NCBI RefSeq assembly: GCF_001428255.1
Contig: NZ_LMRW01000009.1
Span: 1 to 64,000, forward strand
Reading direction: 5' to 3'
DNA length: 64,000 bases
Source: Agromyces sp. Soil535
GTDB taxonomy: Bacteria > Actinomycetota > Actinomycetes > Actinomycetales > Microbacteriaceae
Shown here: piece after piece, positions 31,622-39,528 of the stretch
Layout: each line of letters begins with the position of its first letter
Position numbering within the stretch: position 1 is the first letter of the stretch
The notes under the pieces: generated by a model
What the model saw: only the letters and a program-made list of their open reading frames with translations
Databases searched by the model: none
What the model was told of the DNA's origin: nothing
Translations under genes and position numbers: made by a program

Positions 31622-33007
31622 GTGACCCGCATGGTCGATGCCGACTATCTCGTGGTCGGTGCCGGCGCCACGGGGATGGCGTTCACCGATGCCCTGATCG
31701 ACCACGCCGACGTGCGAGTGGCACTGGTCGATCGTCGTCACGGTGTCGGCGGGCACTGGCTCGAGGCCTACCCGTTCGTGCGCCTGCACCAGGCCTCCGC
31801 CTTCTACGGCGTCGCGTCGACGCTGCTCGGCGGCGGCCGTCTGCAGCGGCACGGACCCGAGGCCGGCCTGCAGGAGCGGGCCACGCGTTCGGAGATCTGC
31901 GCCTACTACGAGAGCATGCTGGCCGACCGGATGCTGGAGTCGGGCAGGGTCGAGTTCTTCGCCGGCTGCGAATACGTCGGGGATCGCACCTTCGTCTCCC
32001 GCATCTCGGGCGAGTGGTTCGCCGTGCCCGAGCGGTGCCGGATCGTCGACGCCCACTATCTGGCTCCCGCGATCCCGGCGGAGACGCCGCCGCCGTTCGG
32101 GGTCGCCGACGACGCCCGGGTGATCCCGGTCAACGACCTCGCACGGCTCGAGGAGGCTCCGAGCGAGTTCGTGGTCGTCGGGTCGGGCAAGACCGCGACC
32201 GACGCGTGCGTCTGGCTGCTGGCGCGCGGCGTCGAACCCGACGCGATCTGCTGGGTGCGGCCTCGAGATCCGTGGATGCTCAATCGCGCAGTGGTCCAGC
32301 CCGATCCGGTGGTCTTCCTCGGCATGGTCGCCGACACGATGCAGGCAGCCGAGGCGTCAGCCTCACTGGCGGACCTGTTCCTCCGGCTGGAGGACGCCGG
32401 CGTCATGCTGCGCATCGACCAGTTGGTGGTTCCGACGATGGCCAAGACCCCCACCCTTGCGGCGTGGGAGCTCGAGGCCCTGCGCACGATCGGGCGCGTC
32501 GAACGCCACGGGCACATCGTGCGGGTGGACCGAGGAAGGGTCGTGTTCGCGGCCGGGTCGATCGCGATCGCAGACGACGCGATCGTGGTGCACTGCGCGG
32601 CCGAGGGGCTCCAGTACCGGCCGCTCGTGCCCATCTGGGGTCCGGAGGCGATCACGCTCCAGCCGATCCGGGCCGGGTTCCCGTGCTTCGGCGCAGCGCT
32701 CGCCGGGTACGTCGAGGCGACCCGCGACGATGACCAGGAGAAGAACCGGCTGTGCCCGCCGTCCCCGTACCCCGACTCGATGGCCGCATGGGCGCGGATG
32801 ACCGTCATGGGCGCGCGTGGCGCGATGTCGTTCGGGTCCGAGCCCGACATCGCGGCGTGGGCGTCCGGGGTCGCGATCAACCCGGCGCGGATCCCGCCCG
32901 AGCTGGCCGGATCCGCGGAGTTGGGCGACACGCTCGATCGCCTGCAGGCCCACCTTCAGCCCGGGCTGGCCCGTCTCGCGGAGCTGAGCGCAACCGACCC
33001 GGCCTGA
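31622..33007 (+). CDS. FAD/NAD(P)-dependent oxidoreductase
   Basis: A 461-residue flavoprotein with two nucleotide-binding sites. The N-terminal FAD motif is DYLVVGAGATGMAFTDAL, followed by VALVDRRHGVGGHW, and a second Rossmann motif, EFVVVGSGKTATDACVWLL, lies near residue 180, as in flavin monooxygenase-like proteins. Neither the Baeyer-Villiger fingerprint nor a disulfide motif is visible. The start is GTG 31622 or ATG 31631, with no clear ribosome site; a stable hairpin precedes it. Substrate unknown. Codon use is a little less extreme than in most neighbours, and it contains no copy of the GGATGCC motif. Confidence 0.85.
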   Translation: MTRMVDADYLVVGAGATGMAFTDALIDHADVRVALVDRRHGVGGHWLEAYPFVRLHQASAFYGVASTLLGGGRLQRHGPEAGLQERATRSEICAYYESMLADRMLESGRVEFFAGCEYVGDRTFVSRISGEWFAVPERCRIVDAHYLAPAIPAETPPPFGVADDARVIPVNDLARLEEAPSEFVVVGSGKTATDACVWLLARGVEPDAICWVRPRDPWMLNRAVVQPDPVVFLGMVADTMQAAEASASLADLFLRLEDAGVMLRIDQLVVPTMAKTPTLAAWELEALRTIGRVERHGHIVRVDRGRVVFAAGSIAIADDAIVVHCAAEGLQYRPLVPIWGPEAITLQPIRAGFPCFGAALAGYVEATRDDDQEKNRLCPPSPYPDSMAAWARMTVMGARGAMSFGSEPDIAAWASGVAINPARIPPELAGSAELGDTLDRLQAHLQPGLARLAELSATDPA

Positions 33008-33076
33008 AGGACGGGCCGCCCGTGTCTCGCGTATTCGCCAGGTGGCGCCGGCGCCGGGAGGGACGAAGATGGACGC

Positions 33077-34108
33077 GTGGACCAAGGTGACCGCATTGAC
33101 GCGTTGATGATTCGCCGCTACTTCAGCGATGGCACATCTCGGACTATCCCCGCGCAGGACGCGGAGGCGGTGATCGCCAGCGCGGCACGCAGCTTGCAGA
33201 CGACGGACGAACTGGCGGGCGGCTTCACGTGGGTCGGAGCCGTCGACCCTCCCACCGAACAGCTCGAGGCGCTCCGGGACGACCTGGGCCTCCACGCCTT
33301 GGCGGTCGAGGATGCCGTGAATGGGCGCCGGCAACCGAAGCTCCAGTGGTTCGGCGAGCATCTCTTCATCGTCCTCTGGAGGCTCCGCCTGACGGACGAA
33401 CACCGCTCGGTCGCCATCTCCGAGCTCTACCTGTTCGCCCGCGATGGCCTGCTCATCACCGTGGAACGGTCACGACCCGGGGTTCCCCCACTGGACGTCG
33501 CCAGGTTGCTCGACGCCGCGCCACCACCCCTGCGAGGGAATGCGCTCGGGGCCCTCCATTCCGTCGTCTCGGCGGTGATCGAGGGATATGTCGCGGTCGG
33601 GGCGTACGTCGAGGACGAACTCGAGCAGCTGGAGGATCAGGTGTTCGACGAGACCCAGGAGGATGACGCGGCTCGCCTGTACAGCCTGCGCAGGGACGTG
33701 GGCAAGGTGGGCCGTGCCGTCGCGACGATCGCGAGCTCGTTCGAGAACAACCGGGACAAGCTCCAGGATTTCGCCGAACAGTACCCGACTCTGATCCCGT
33801 ACGTCCTCGACCTCATCGACGACCTCGTAAGCGTCGCCCGGCTGACCGCGGACCAGGAGGCCGCCCTCGACGGGGTGATCACCACGCACGAGAACTCCAT
33901 CGCCAGCCGGCAGGGCTCCGACTCGAGGACGATCGCGGCGATCGCGGCGATCTTGGCGATCCCCGCCGTCGTCGCCGGTCTCTACGGCATGAACTTTCCC
34001 GACCTTCCACTGACCCAGCTCCGGCTCGGGTGGATCGTGGTCGTCGCGGTGATCATCGCCCTCGAGCTCTGGGCGTTCTTCACCCTGAAGCGGCGACGCT
34101 GGTTCTGA
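33077..34108 (+). CDS. corA: CorA family magnesium/cobalt channel
   Basis: A 343-residue divalent-cation channel of the CorA family. The long cytoplasmic N-terminal domain (FTWVGAVDPPTEQLEALRDDLGLHALAVEDAV, split as FTWVGAVDPPTEQ and LGLHALAVEDAV) is followed by the coiled stalk (LEQLEDQVFDE) and two C-terminal helices. The selectivity-filter motif is GLYGMNFPDLPL (GMN) between them, and the protein ends in a basic tail LKRRRWF. It forms a pentamer in known structures. The start GTG at 33077 is chosen for a full N-terminal domain; a GGAGGGACGAAG lies upstream. It imports Mg2+ or related ions. Confidence 0.94.
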   Translation: MDQGDRIDALMIRRYFSDGTSRTIPAQDAEAVIASAARSLQTTDELAGGFTWVGAVDPPTEQLEALRDDLGLHALAVEDAVNGRRQPKLQWFGEHLFIVLWRLRLTDEHRSVAISELYLFARDGLLITVERSRPGVPPLDVARLLDAAPPPLRGNALGALHSVVSAVIEGYVAVGAYVEDELEQLEDQVFDETQEDDAARLYSLRRDVGKVGRAVATIASSFENNRDKLQDFAEQYPTLIPYVLDLIDDLVSVARLTADQEAALDGVITTHENSIASRQGSDSRTIAAIAAILAIPAVVAGLYGMNFPDLPLTQLRLGWIVVVAVIIALELWAFFTLKRRRWF

Positions 34109-34274
34109 CGGGCGGGCAGGACGCTGCAGATGCCGCGAACCCGTCGCCCGCGGCAATCCGCTGCCCTCGGCCCCTTGACACCGCTCCCGCGGCGAGAGCA
34201 GGCTCACTGCGAGTCATGCGATTTCGGATCCGCCGGGGGCAGGGAAACGGATCCGCTCGAGGCAGGGGGCGACG

Positions 34275-35462
34275 ATGCCGCAGCACACCGCTCGAGGCTC
34301 GTCCGCCGGTCATCCGCGCGGGCCACGCCCGATCGAGGCCGTCGCGACCTCGGTGGCCGCGTTCATCGGGCGCGCCGATCGGGGTCCCGTCGGCAGCGCC
34401 GTTCCGGTGGACGGTTGGGGCGCATTCGAACGCGAGTTCGGTGGGCTCACGGCGCGGGTGAGCCTCGCGTTCCAGGTTCGGGACTTCTTCGCGAACGGCG
34501 GGAGCCGCGCCGTCGTGGTCCGTGTCGACGGCACGGGAGGCGAGGCAGTGCGCGTGGGACTCGCGGCACTCGACGCGGTGGACGTGCACCTCCTCGTGCT
34601 GCCGCCGGATGCCGCCGACGCCGACGCCACCGACACCAACGCCGACGACACCCATGCCGACGCTCGTGCGGCCGTGGCCGCCGCCGCCGCGTTCTGCGAG
34701 CGCCGGCGCGCGATGCTCCTCCTCGACCCGCCGACGTCGTGGACGAGCGCGGAGGCCATCCTCGCGGCGACGTCGGCGCCAGGCGGCATCGGCGCCCTGA
34801 TCGGCACGACCAGCGCCAACGCCGCGCTGTACGCCCCGCGGCTGCGCCAGCCCGACCCGCTGCGGGGCGGGGCCGACGGCGTGTTCGCGGCATCCGGAGC
34901 GGTGGCCGGGGTGATCGCCCGCACCGACGCGACGAGCGGTGTGTGGACGGCGCCAGCGGGAAGGGACGCCGAGCTCCGCGGTGCCGACGGCGTGGACGTG
35001 CACCTGCGGTCGGCACACCTCGCGCGTCTCGCCGCCGGCGGCGTCAACGCGCTACGCGACCTGCCGCCAGGCGGGCCGGTGGTGTGGGGCGCCCGCACGC
35101 TGGCGGGTGCCGACACCGCGGCGAGCGAATGGAAGTACGTGCCCGTGCGCCGGATGGCACTCTTCCTCGAGCAGAGCATCGAGCGGGGCCTCCGGTGGGC
35201 GACGTTCGAACCGAATGATGAGCCGCTCTGGACGTCGGTGCGCCGCACGGTCGAGACGTTCCTGTTCGACCTGTTCCGCGCGGGCGCGTTCCGGGGGCTC
35301 TCGCCGGCCGAAGCGTTCTTCGTGCGCTGCGGGCGCGACACCATGACCCAGGACGACGTCGACGCGGGCCGGCTCGTGGTCGTGGTCGGGTTCGCGCCGA
35401 TCATGCCCACCGAGTTCGTCGTGGTCCGCATCGGCGTGCACGCCGTGGCACCCACAGAATAG
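34275..35462 (+). CDS. Orphan contractile tail sheath protein
   Basis: A 395-residue protein of the phage tail sheath family, the contractile outer tube of Myoviridae-like tails and injection systems. The N-terminal part reads SVAAFIGRADRGPVGSAVPV and FEREFGG, then VRDFFANGGSRAVVVRVDG; the C-terminal half has the sheath hallmarks WKYVPVRRMALFLEQSIERG, ETFLFDLFRAGAFRG and RLVVVVGFAPIMPTEFVV. The middle has an Ala/Asp/Thr-rich insertion (DADATDTNADDTHADA). The length matches small sheaths such as phage P2 FI. No tube, baseplate, spike or AAA ATPase gene is adjacent, so a functional injection system is not encoded here. It may be a remnant, a prophage leftover or a repurposed protein. Confidence 0.88.
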   Translation: MPQHTARGSSAGHPRGPRPIEAVATSVAAFIGRADRGPVGSAVPVDGWGAFEREFGGLTARVSLAFQVRDFFANGGSRAVVVRVDGTGGEAVRVGLAALDAVDVHLLVLPPDAADADATDTNADDTHADARAAVAAAAAFCERRRAMLLLDPPTSWTSAEAILAATSAPGGIGALIGTTSANAALYAPRLRQPDPLRGGADGVFAASGAVAGVIARTDATSGVWTAPAGRDAELRGADGVDVHLRSAHLARLAAGGVNALRDLPPGGPVVWGARTLAGADTAASEWKYVPVRRMALFLEQSIERGLRWATFEPNDEPLWTSVRRTVETFLFDLFRAGAFRGLSPAEAFFVRCGRDTMTQDDVDAGRLVVVVGFAPIMPTEFVVVRIGVHAVAPTE

Positions 35463-35470
35463 GGCGTGGA

Positions 35471-36238
35471 TCACTCGGCCGGATCCGCCGGTTCCCGGTC
35501 CGCTGCAGGCGCCACCGACGCGAGCGCTGCCGCGGAGTTCGCGTGCAACACGAGGAGGGCGAAGCCGCCGAGGCCGAGCACGCCGAGCACCGGCTGCGCG
35601 AGCACCACCATCGCCGAGGCGAGGAGGATGACGAGGGAGAGCAGCGTGGGCAGCGGCCGCCGCACGGCGAGGAAGAGACCGGTCCTCGCCGCAGTCACCG
35701 CACCGACGCCGGGCCGCGACGCCAGCACCGCGAGGGAGTGCAGCGTGCCGGCCGCGACGACGACGGCGATGACTGCCGTCACCGGGCCGATCAGCGCGGC
35801 GAACACCGTGCCCCAGATGACGCCCGCATCGACGATGAGCACGAACAGGACGACGGTGAACGCGGCCCAGATGCCGAGCGCCCGCATCGCGAGGGTGCGC
35901 CACGCGCGGACGAAGTCGCGGAACGGTGCCACCCGATCACTCGACGCCGCTCCCCCGAAGACGGCGAAGGCGGCGGCGATCGCCGGGCCGATCGGCAACG
36001 CGCACACGAGCAGGAACGGCCAGGCCTCGAGCGGACGCGCGAGCACCGTGAGGGCGAACGTGAACGGCGCCGCCCCGGCGATCCCCGTCGCGATCCCGAC
36101 GCCGAGTCCGCGATACACCGTGTCGAACAGCGCCTCGAGCGCCTCCTGCCTCGGTGACAGCAGGCTCCGGAGCCGGCCGTGCGGACGACGGTCGCGCACG
36201 TCACTCTGCGCCACCGCTCCATCAGCCACGCCCGTCAT
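35471..36238 (-). CDS. YesL/DUF624 family membrane protein
   Basis: A 255-residue membrane protein of the DUF624 (YesL) family. After a charged N-terminal part come six hydrophobic helices, including FDTVYRGLGVGIATGIAGAA, WPFLLVCALPIGPAIAAAFAVF and FTVVLFVLIVDAGVIWGTV. YesL-like proteins are typical accompanying genes in operons for carbohydrate ABC importers and polysaccharide use, and this one overlaps the preceding permease gene by 4 bp. Its exact role is unknown. It is the last gene of the leftward operon and converges with the sheath gene. Confidence 0.88.
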   Translation of the reverse strand: MTGVADGAVAQSDVRDRRPHGRLRSLLSPRQEALEALFDTVYRGLGVGIATGIAGAAPFTFALTVLARPLEAWPFLLVCALPIGPAIAAAFAVFGGAASSDRVAPFRDFVRAWRTLAMRALGIWAAFTVVLFVLIVDAGVIWGTVFAALIGPVTAVIAVVVAAGTLHSLAVLASRPGVGAVTAARTGLFLAVRRPLPTLLSLVILLASAMVVLAQPVLGVLGLGGFALLVLHANSAAALASVAPAADREPADPAE

Positions 36239-37185
36239 CCCTTCAGACCCGTCGTCGCGATGCCCTGGATGAACTGCTTCTGGCCGAGGAGGAACACGAT
36301 CACGATCGGGATGACCGAGATCACGGAGCCGGTCATGATCATCGCGTACTGCGCGTCGTACTGTCCGACGAACGAGCGCAGCCCGAGCTGCACCGTCCAG
36401 AGGTCGTTGCTCGTGAGGTAGATGAACGGCCCCATGTAGTCGTTCCAGACCCCGACGAACGTGAGCAGGCCGAGGCTCGCGAGTGCGGGCTTCGAGAGCG
36501 GGAGGATGATCCGCGCCCAGATGCCGTACTCGCTCATGCCGTCGATCCGAGCGGCCTCGCACAGCTCGTCGGGAATCGTCAGGTAGTACTGGCGCATGAG
36601 GAAGACGCCGAACGCCCCGAACGCCTGCAGGAGGATGATCGACAGGTGGGTGTTCACGAGCCCCGCCTGCTGCATCATGATGTACTGCGGGATCATGTAC
36701 GCCTGCCAGGGCACGGCGATCGTCGCGATGTAGGCGACGAACAGCACGTCGCGACCCGGGAACCGCAGCTTCGCGAAGCCGTAGGCGGCGAAGCTCCCGG
36801 TCAGCAGCTGCAGGAACGTGATCACGATCGCGAGGAACAGCGAGTTCTTGAGGTAGTTCGCGAGCGGGATCTGCGTCCAGATGTCGACGTAGTTCGACCA
36901 GACGAACTCGGTCGGGATCCACTGCGTAGGAATCTGGAAGACCTGGTTGTCGTGCTTCAGCGAGGACGAGATCATCCAGAAGAACGGAACGAACACGAGC
37001 CCCACGACGACGACGAGAAGCGCGTAGAGCAGCGCCTTCCTCGCCGCCGACACGCGCCGGCCGCCGCGGGGACGGCGGGGGCGGCGGCCGACGACGCGCT
37101 CCGCCTCAGGCGCGGTCATCGCGGCGGTCACCGTCGACTCGAAGGCGCCGAGCCGGGTCTCCTCGTCGAGCTTGGTGTCGGTCAT
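36235..37185 (-). CDS. Carbohydrate ABC transporter permease (MalG-type)
   Basis: A 316-residue permease of the MalG/binding-protein-dependent type. It has a charged N-terminal tail of about 45 residues, then the first helix ALLYALLVVVVGLVFVPFFW, followed by MISSSLKHDNQVF, and the conserved EAA loop ELCEAARIDGMSEYGIWARIILPLSKPALA that contacts the ATPase. It ends FIQGIATTGLKG. With the preceding permease (one base of overlap, TGATG) it forms the membrane channel for the sugar-binding protein encoded upstream. No ATPase gene is in the operon; in actinobacteria such systems commonly share MsiK. Confidence 0.94.
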   Translation of the reverse strand: MTDTKLDEETRLGAFESTVTAAMTAPEAERVVGRRPRRPRGGRRVSAARKALLYALLVVVVGLVFVPFFWMISSSLKHDNQVFQIPTQWIPTEFVWSNYVDIWTQIPLANYLKNSLFLAIVITFLQLLTGSFAAYGFAKLRFPGRDVLFVAYIATIAVPWQAYMIPQYIMMQQAGLVNTHLSIILLQAFGAFGVFLMRQYYLTIPDELCEAARIDGMSEYGIWARIILPLSKPALASLGLLTFVGVWNDYMGPFIYLTSNDLWTVQLGLRSFVGQYDAQYAMIMTGSVISVIPIVIVFLLGQKQFIQGIATTGLKG

Positions 37186-38105
37186 CACAGCTCCTTGCGC
37201 TTCTGCAGCGTGAACTGGGCCGCCGTGAAGGCCAGCACGATCACGAAGAGGACGAGGGCGATGGCCGACGAGTAGCCGAATCGGTTCTCGATGATGCCCT
37301 GCCGGTAGATGAGTTGCGAGAGCACGGTCGTCGCGCGCCCCGGCCCGCCGTCCGTCATGACGACGATGAGGTCGAAGACCTTGAAGCTGGAGATGGTGAT
37401 CATGACGAGCACGAAGAAGGTCGTCGGCCGCAACGACGGGATGGTGACGTTCCAGAACCGTTGCCACGCATTCGCGCCGTCGACCTCGGCGGCCTCGTGG
37501 TACTCGGTGGGAATGGCCTGCAGTCCGGTGAGGTAGAGCACCATGTAGTACCCCATGTCCCGCCAGACGCTGGTGATGATGACCGCTGGCATCGCCCAGG
37601 CCGAGCTCGAGGTCCAGCCGGGTGGGTCGGCGACGCCGAAGAACTCGAGCGCCTGGTTGATGGGACCGGCCGTCGGGTTGAACAGCATGTTCCAGACGAC
37701 GGCGACCGCGACGAGCGAGGTGACGTATGGGAAGAACATGGCGGTGCGGAAGAAGCCGAGTCCCCGGAGCCTGCGGTTCAGGAGGAGCGCCAGCCCGAGC
37801 GACGCGGCCATCGTGAGGGGGATGTGCCCGATCGCGTAGTACGCGGTGTTGCCGAGCGCGATCCAGAACGTCGGGTCGCCGAGCATGCGCTCGAAGTTGT
37901 CGAGTCCGACCCACTCTGGCGGGGTGAACGAATCCCACTCCATGAACGCGAGCACGAAGGCGCCCGCCATGGGCACGAGCGTGAGGAGGGCGAAGCCGGC
38001 GAAGTTCGGCAGGATGAAGCTCCAGCCGACGGCGATGTCGCGGAGTCGGCGCCTGCGCTTCGTGCGCTCGCGTGTCGCGAGCGGCGCCGGGGCGGTGACG
38101 GCCAT
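37185..38105 (-). CDS. Carbohydrate ABC transporter permease (MalF/UgpA-type)
   Basis: A 306-residue permease of the MalF/UgpA type. The first helix follows the basic tail TKRRRRLRDIAVGWSFILPNF, and later GLGFFRTAMFFPYVTSLVAV is typical. The EAA loop reads EYHEAAEVDGANAWQRFWNVTIPSLRP. The protein has six hydrophobic helices. The ATG at 38105 follows GGAAGGACCACC. It pairs with the MalG-type permease downstream. Between it and the upstream binding-protein gene lies a 91-base gap with strong hairpins that may lower permease expression relative to the binding protein. Confidence 0.94.
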   Translation of the reverse strand: MAVTAPAPLATRERTKRRRRLRDIAVGWSFILPNFAGFALLTLVPMAGAFVLAFMEWDSFTPPEWVGLDNFERMLGDPTFWIALGNTAYYAIGHIPLTMAASLGLALLLNRRLRGLGFFRTAMFFPYVTSLVAVAVVWNMLFNPTAGPINQALEFFGVADPPGWTSSSAWAMPAVIITSVWRDMGYYMVLYLTGLQAIPTEYHEAAEVDGANAWQRFWNVTIPSLRPTTFFVLVMITISSFKVFDLIVVMTDGGPGRATTVLSQLIYRQGIIENRFGYSSAIALVLFVIVLAFTAAQFTLQKRKEL

Positions 38106-38127
38106 GGTGGTCCTTCCGATCATTGGC

Positions 38128-38181
38128 GGATGCCGCGGCATCCGGCGATGCCGGCGGGGGCCCGCTCCGCGGCGGGAGCGG
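38128..38181 (-). terminator. Two hairpins between binding-protein and permease genes
   Basis: GGATGCCGCGGCATCC (38128-38143) is a perfect 16-bp palindrome, and CCGCTCC (38162-38168) pairs with GGAGCGG (38175-38181). Such structures after a binding-protein gene commonly act as partial terminators or mRNA stabilisers. The first is made of two inverted copies of the GGATGCC motif. Confidence 0.65.
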
Positions 38182-38196
38182 ACCCCGGCCGGATGA

Positions 38197-39459
38197 CTAG
38201 CCGAGCACCTCGCTGGTGACGCGGTCGTCCATGGCGCCGATGCCGTCGCCCACGGATGCCTCGCCCACCATGATGAGGTCGTGCTCCTCGTCGAGGATGG
38301 TGCTGATGTCGGACGTGTTCTCGCTCACCGGCATCTCGAGCGCGACGGTCTTCGGCTCGTTGAAGGTCGTGACCGAGAGGTCATCGGTCGGCAGCGCGGT
38401 GAATGCCTCGGCGACCGCGTCGGAGCCGTAGGCCGGCACGACGCCGATCGCGGCGATCGCCTTCGCACCCTCCTCGCCCGCGGCGAACTCGAGGAACTTC
38501 TTCGCCGCGGCCTGGTGCGCCGACTTGGTGTTGATGGCGAACGCGGTCGGCGATCCGAACGTGACGGTGTCCTCGCCGGACTCGACCTGCGGCAGCGGCG
38601 CGACACCCCAGTCGACCGTGGAGGTGCCGCCGTCGATCGCCGCCTTGATGCCGGCGATGTACCAGGAGCCCATGGGCATCATCGCCGCCTGGCCGGTCTC
38701 GAACATCGTGCGGTAGCTGATCTGCTGCGACTTGGCCGTGGCGTAGTCGAGGGCGGAGCCCGACTGCTGGAGGCCGAGGAACAGCTCGTACTGGTCGTCC
38801 ATGAAGCCGTAGTCGCCGCTCAGGAGGTCGCCGTCGGTCTGCGCGGCCGCGGTGGCCTGGGTCACCGAGCGCCACGTGTGCTGGTAGCTGCCGTACACCT
38901 TCGGGTTCGCTGCATCGTCGGTGAGCTTCGCCGCGAGGTCGGCGTACTCGTCCCACGTGATGTGGTCGGGGTAGTCGAGGCCCGCCGCGTCGAACAGTCC
39001 CTTGTTGTAGTAGAGGAGCCAGAAGTCCTGGCGGTACGGCACCGCGTAGTACACATCGTCGACCTGGTACGGATCGAGACCCGCGATCTTGTCGGTGTCC
39101 ATCGCGTTCACCGTGTCCGTGACGTCGAGCAGCTGTCCGCGGTTGGCATAGCGCGAGTAGTCGGTGACGTTCTTCATCGTGAGCACGTCGGTCGTGTCGC
39201 CGCCCGAGAGCATCGTCGTGAGCTTCTCGGCGTAGTCGTCGGCGAGGATGTCGACCGGCTCGATGGTGATGTCGGGGTTCTCTGCCTCGAAGGCCTCGAA
39301 GAGGGCCTTGAACTCGGGGGTCTGGTCGTAGTTCCAGACCGAGACCGTCAGGGTGACGGGGCCCTCCTCCTCGGCCGGGGCGGCTTGGCCGGAGCATCCG
39401 GTGAGGACGAGGCCCGCGAGGGCCACGGTGGCGGCCGCTGCGGTGATGGTGCGCTTCAT
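38197..39459 (-). CDS. Sugar-binding lipoprotein of ABC importer
   Basis: A 420-residue extracellular solute-binding protein of family 1. A lipoprotein signal peptide (MKRTITAAAATVALAGLVLTGC) has its lipobox LTGC with the acylated Cys22. The mature part has VSVWNYDQTPEFKALFEAFE, NPDITIEP, SGGDTTDVLTMKN and YYNKGLFDAAGL, all typical of the family, and MPMGSWYIAG near the substrate cleft. It captures an oligosaccharide for the two downstream permeases. The genes upstream (DUF2264 protein, dehydrogenase) and the divergent lyase suggest a uronate-containing ligand; this is inference. The ATG is preceded by AAAGGAGAA. Confidence 0.95.
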   Translation of the reverse strand: MKRTITAAAATVALAGLVLTGCSGQAAPAEEEGPVTLTVSVWNYDQTPEFKALFEAFEAENPDITIEPVDILADDYAEKLTTMLSGGDTTDVLTMKNVTDYSRYANRGQLLDVTDTVNAMDTDKIAGLDPYQVDDVYYAVPYRQDFWLLYYNKGLFDAAGLDYPDHITWDEYADLAAKLTDDAANPKVYGSYQHTWRSVTQATAAAQTDGDLLSGDYGFMDDQYELFLGLQQSGSALDYATAKSQQISYRTMFETGQAAMMPMGSWYIAGIKAAIDGGTSTVDWGVAPLPQVESGEDTVTFGSPTAFAINTKSAHQAAAKKFLEFAAGEEGAKAIAAIGVVPAYGSDAVAEAFTALPTDDLSVTTFNEPKTVALEMPVSENTSDISTILDEEHDLIMVGEASVGDGIGAMDDRVTSEVLG

Positions 39460-39528
39460 TGCGTGTTCTCCTTTGACTTGGCGATGGTAATCGACGCCCG
39501 GGCGGCGTCTGTGCTGCAGGATGTATGC

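Noticed and set aside
34275..35462. A prophage or complete contractile injection system
   Set aside because: Only the sheath gene is present; no integrase, capsid, tube, baseplate or att-like repeats were seen.
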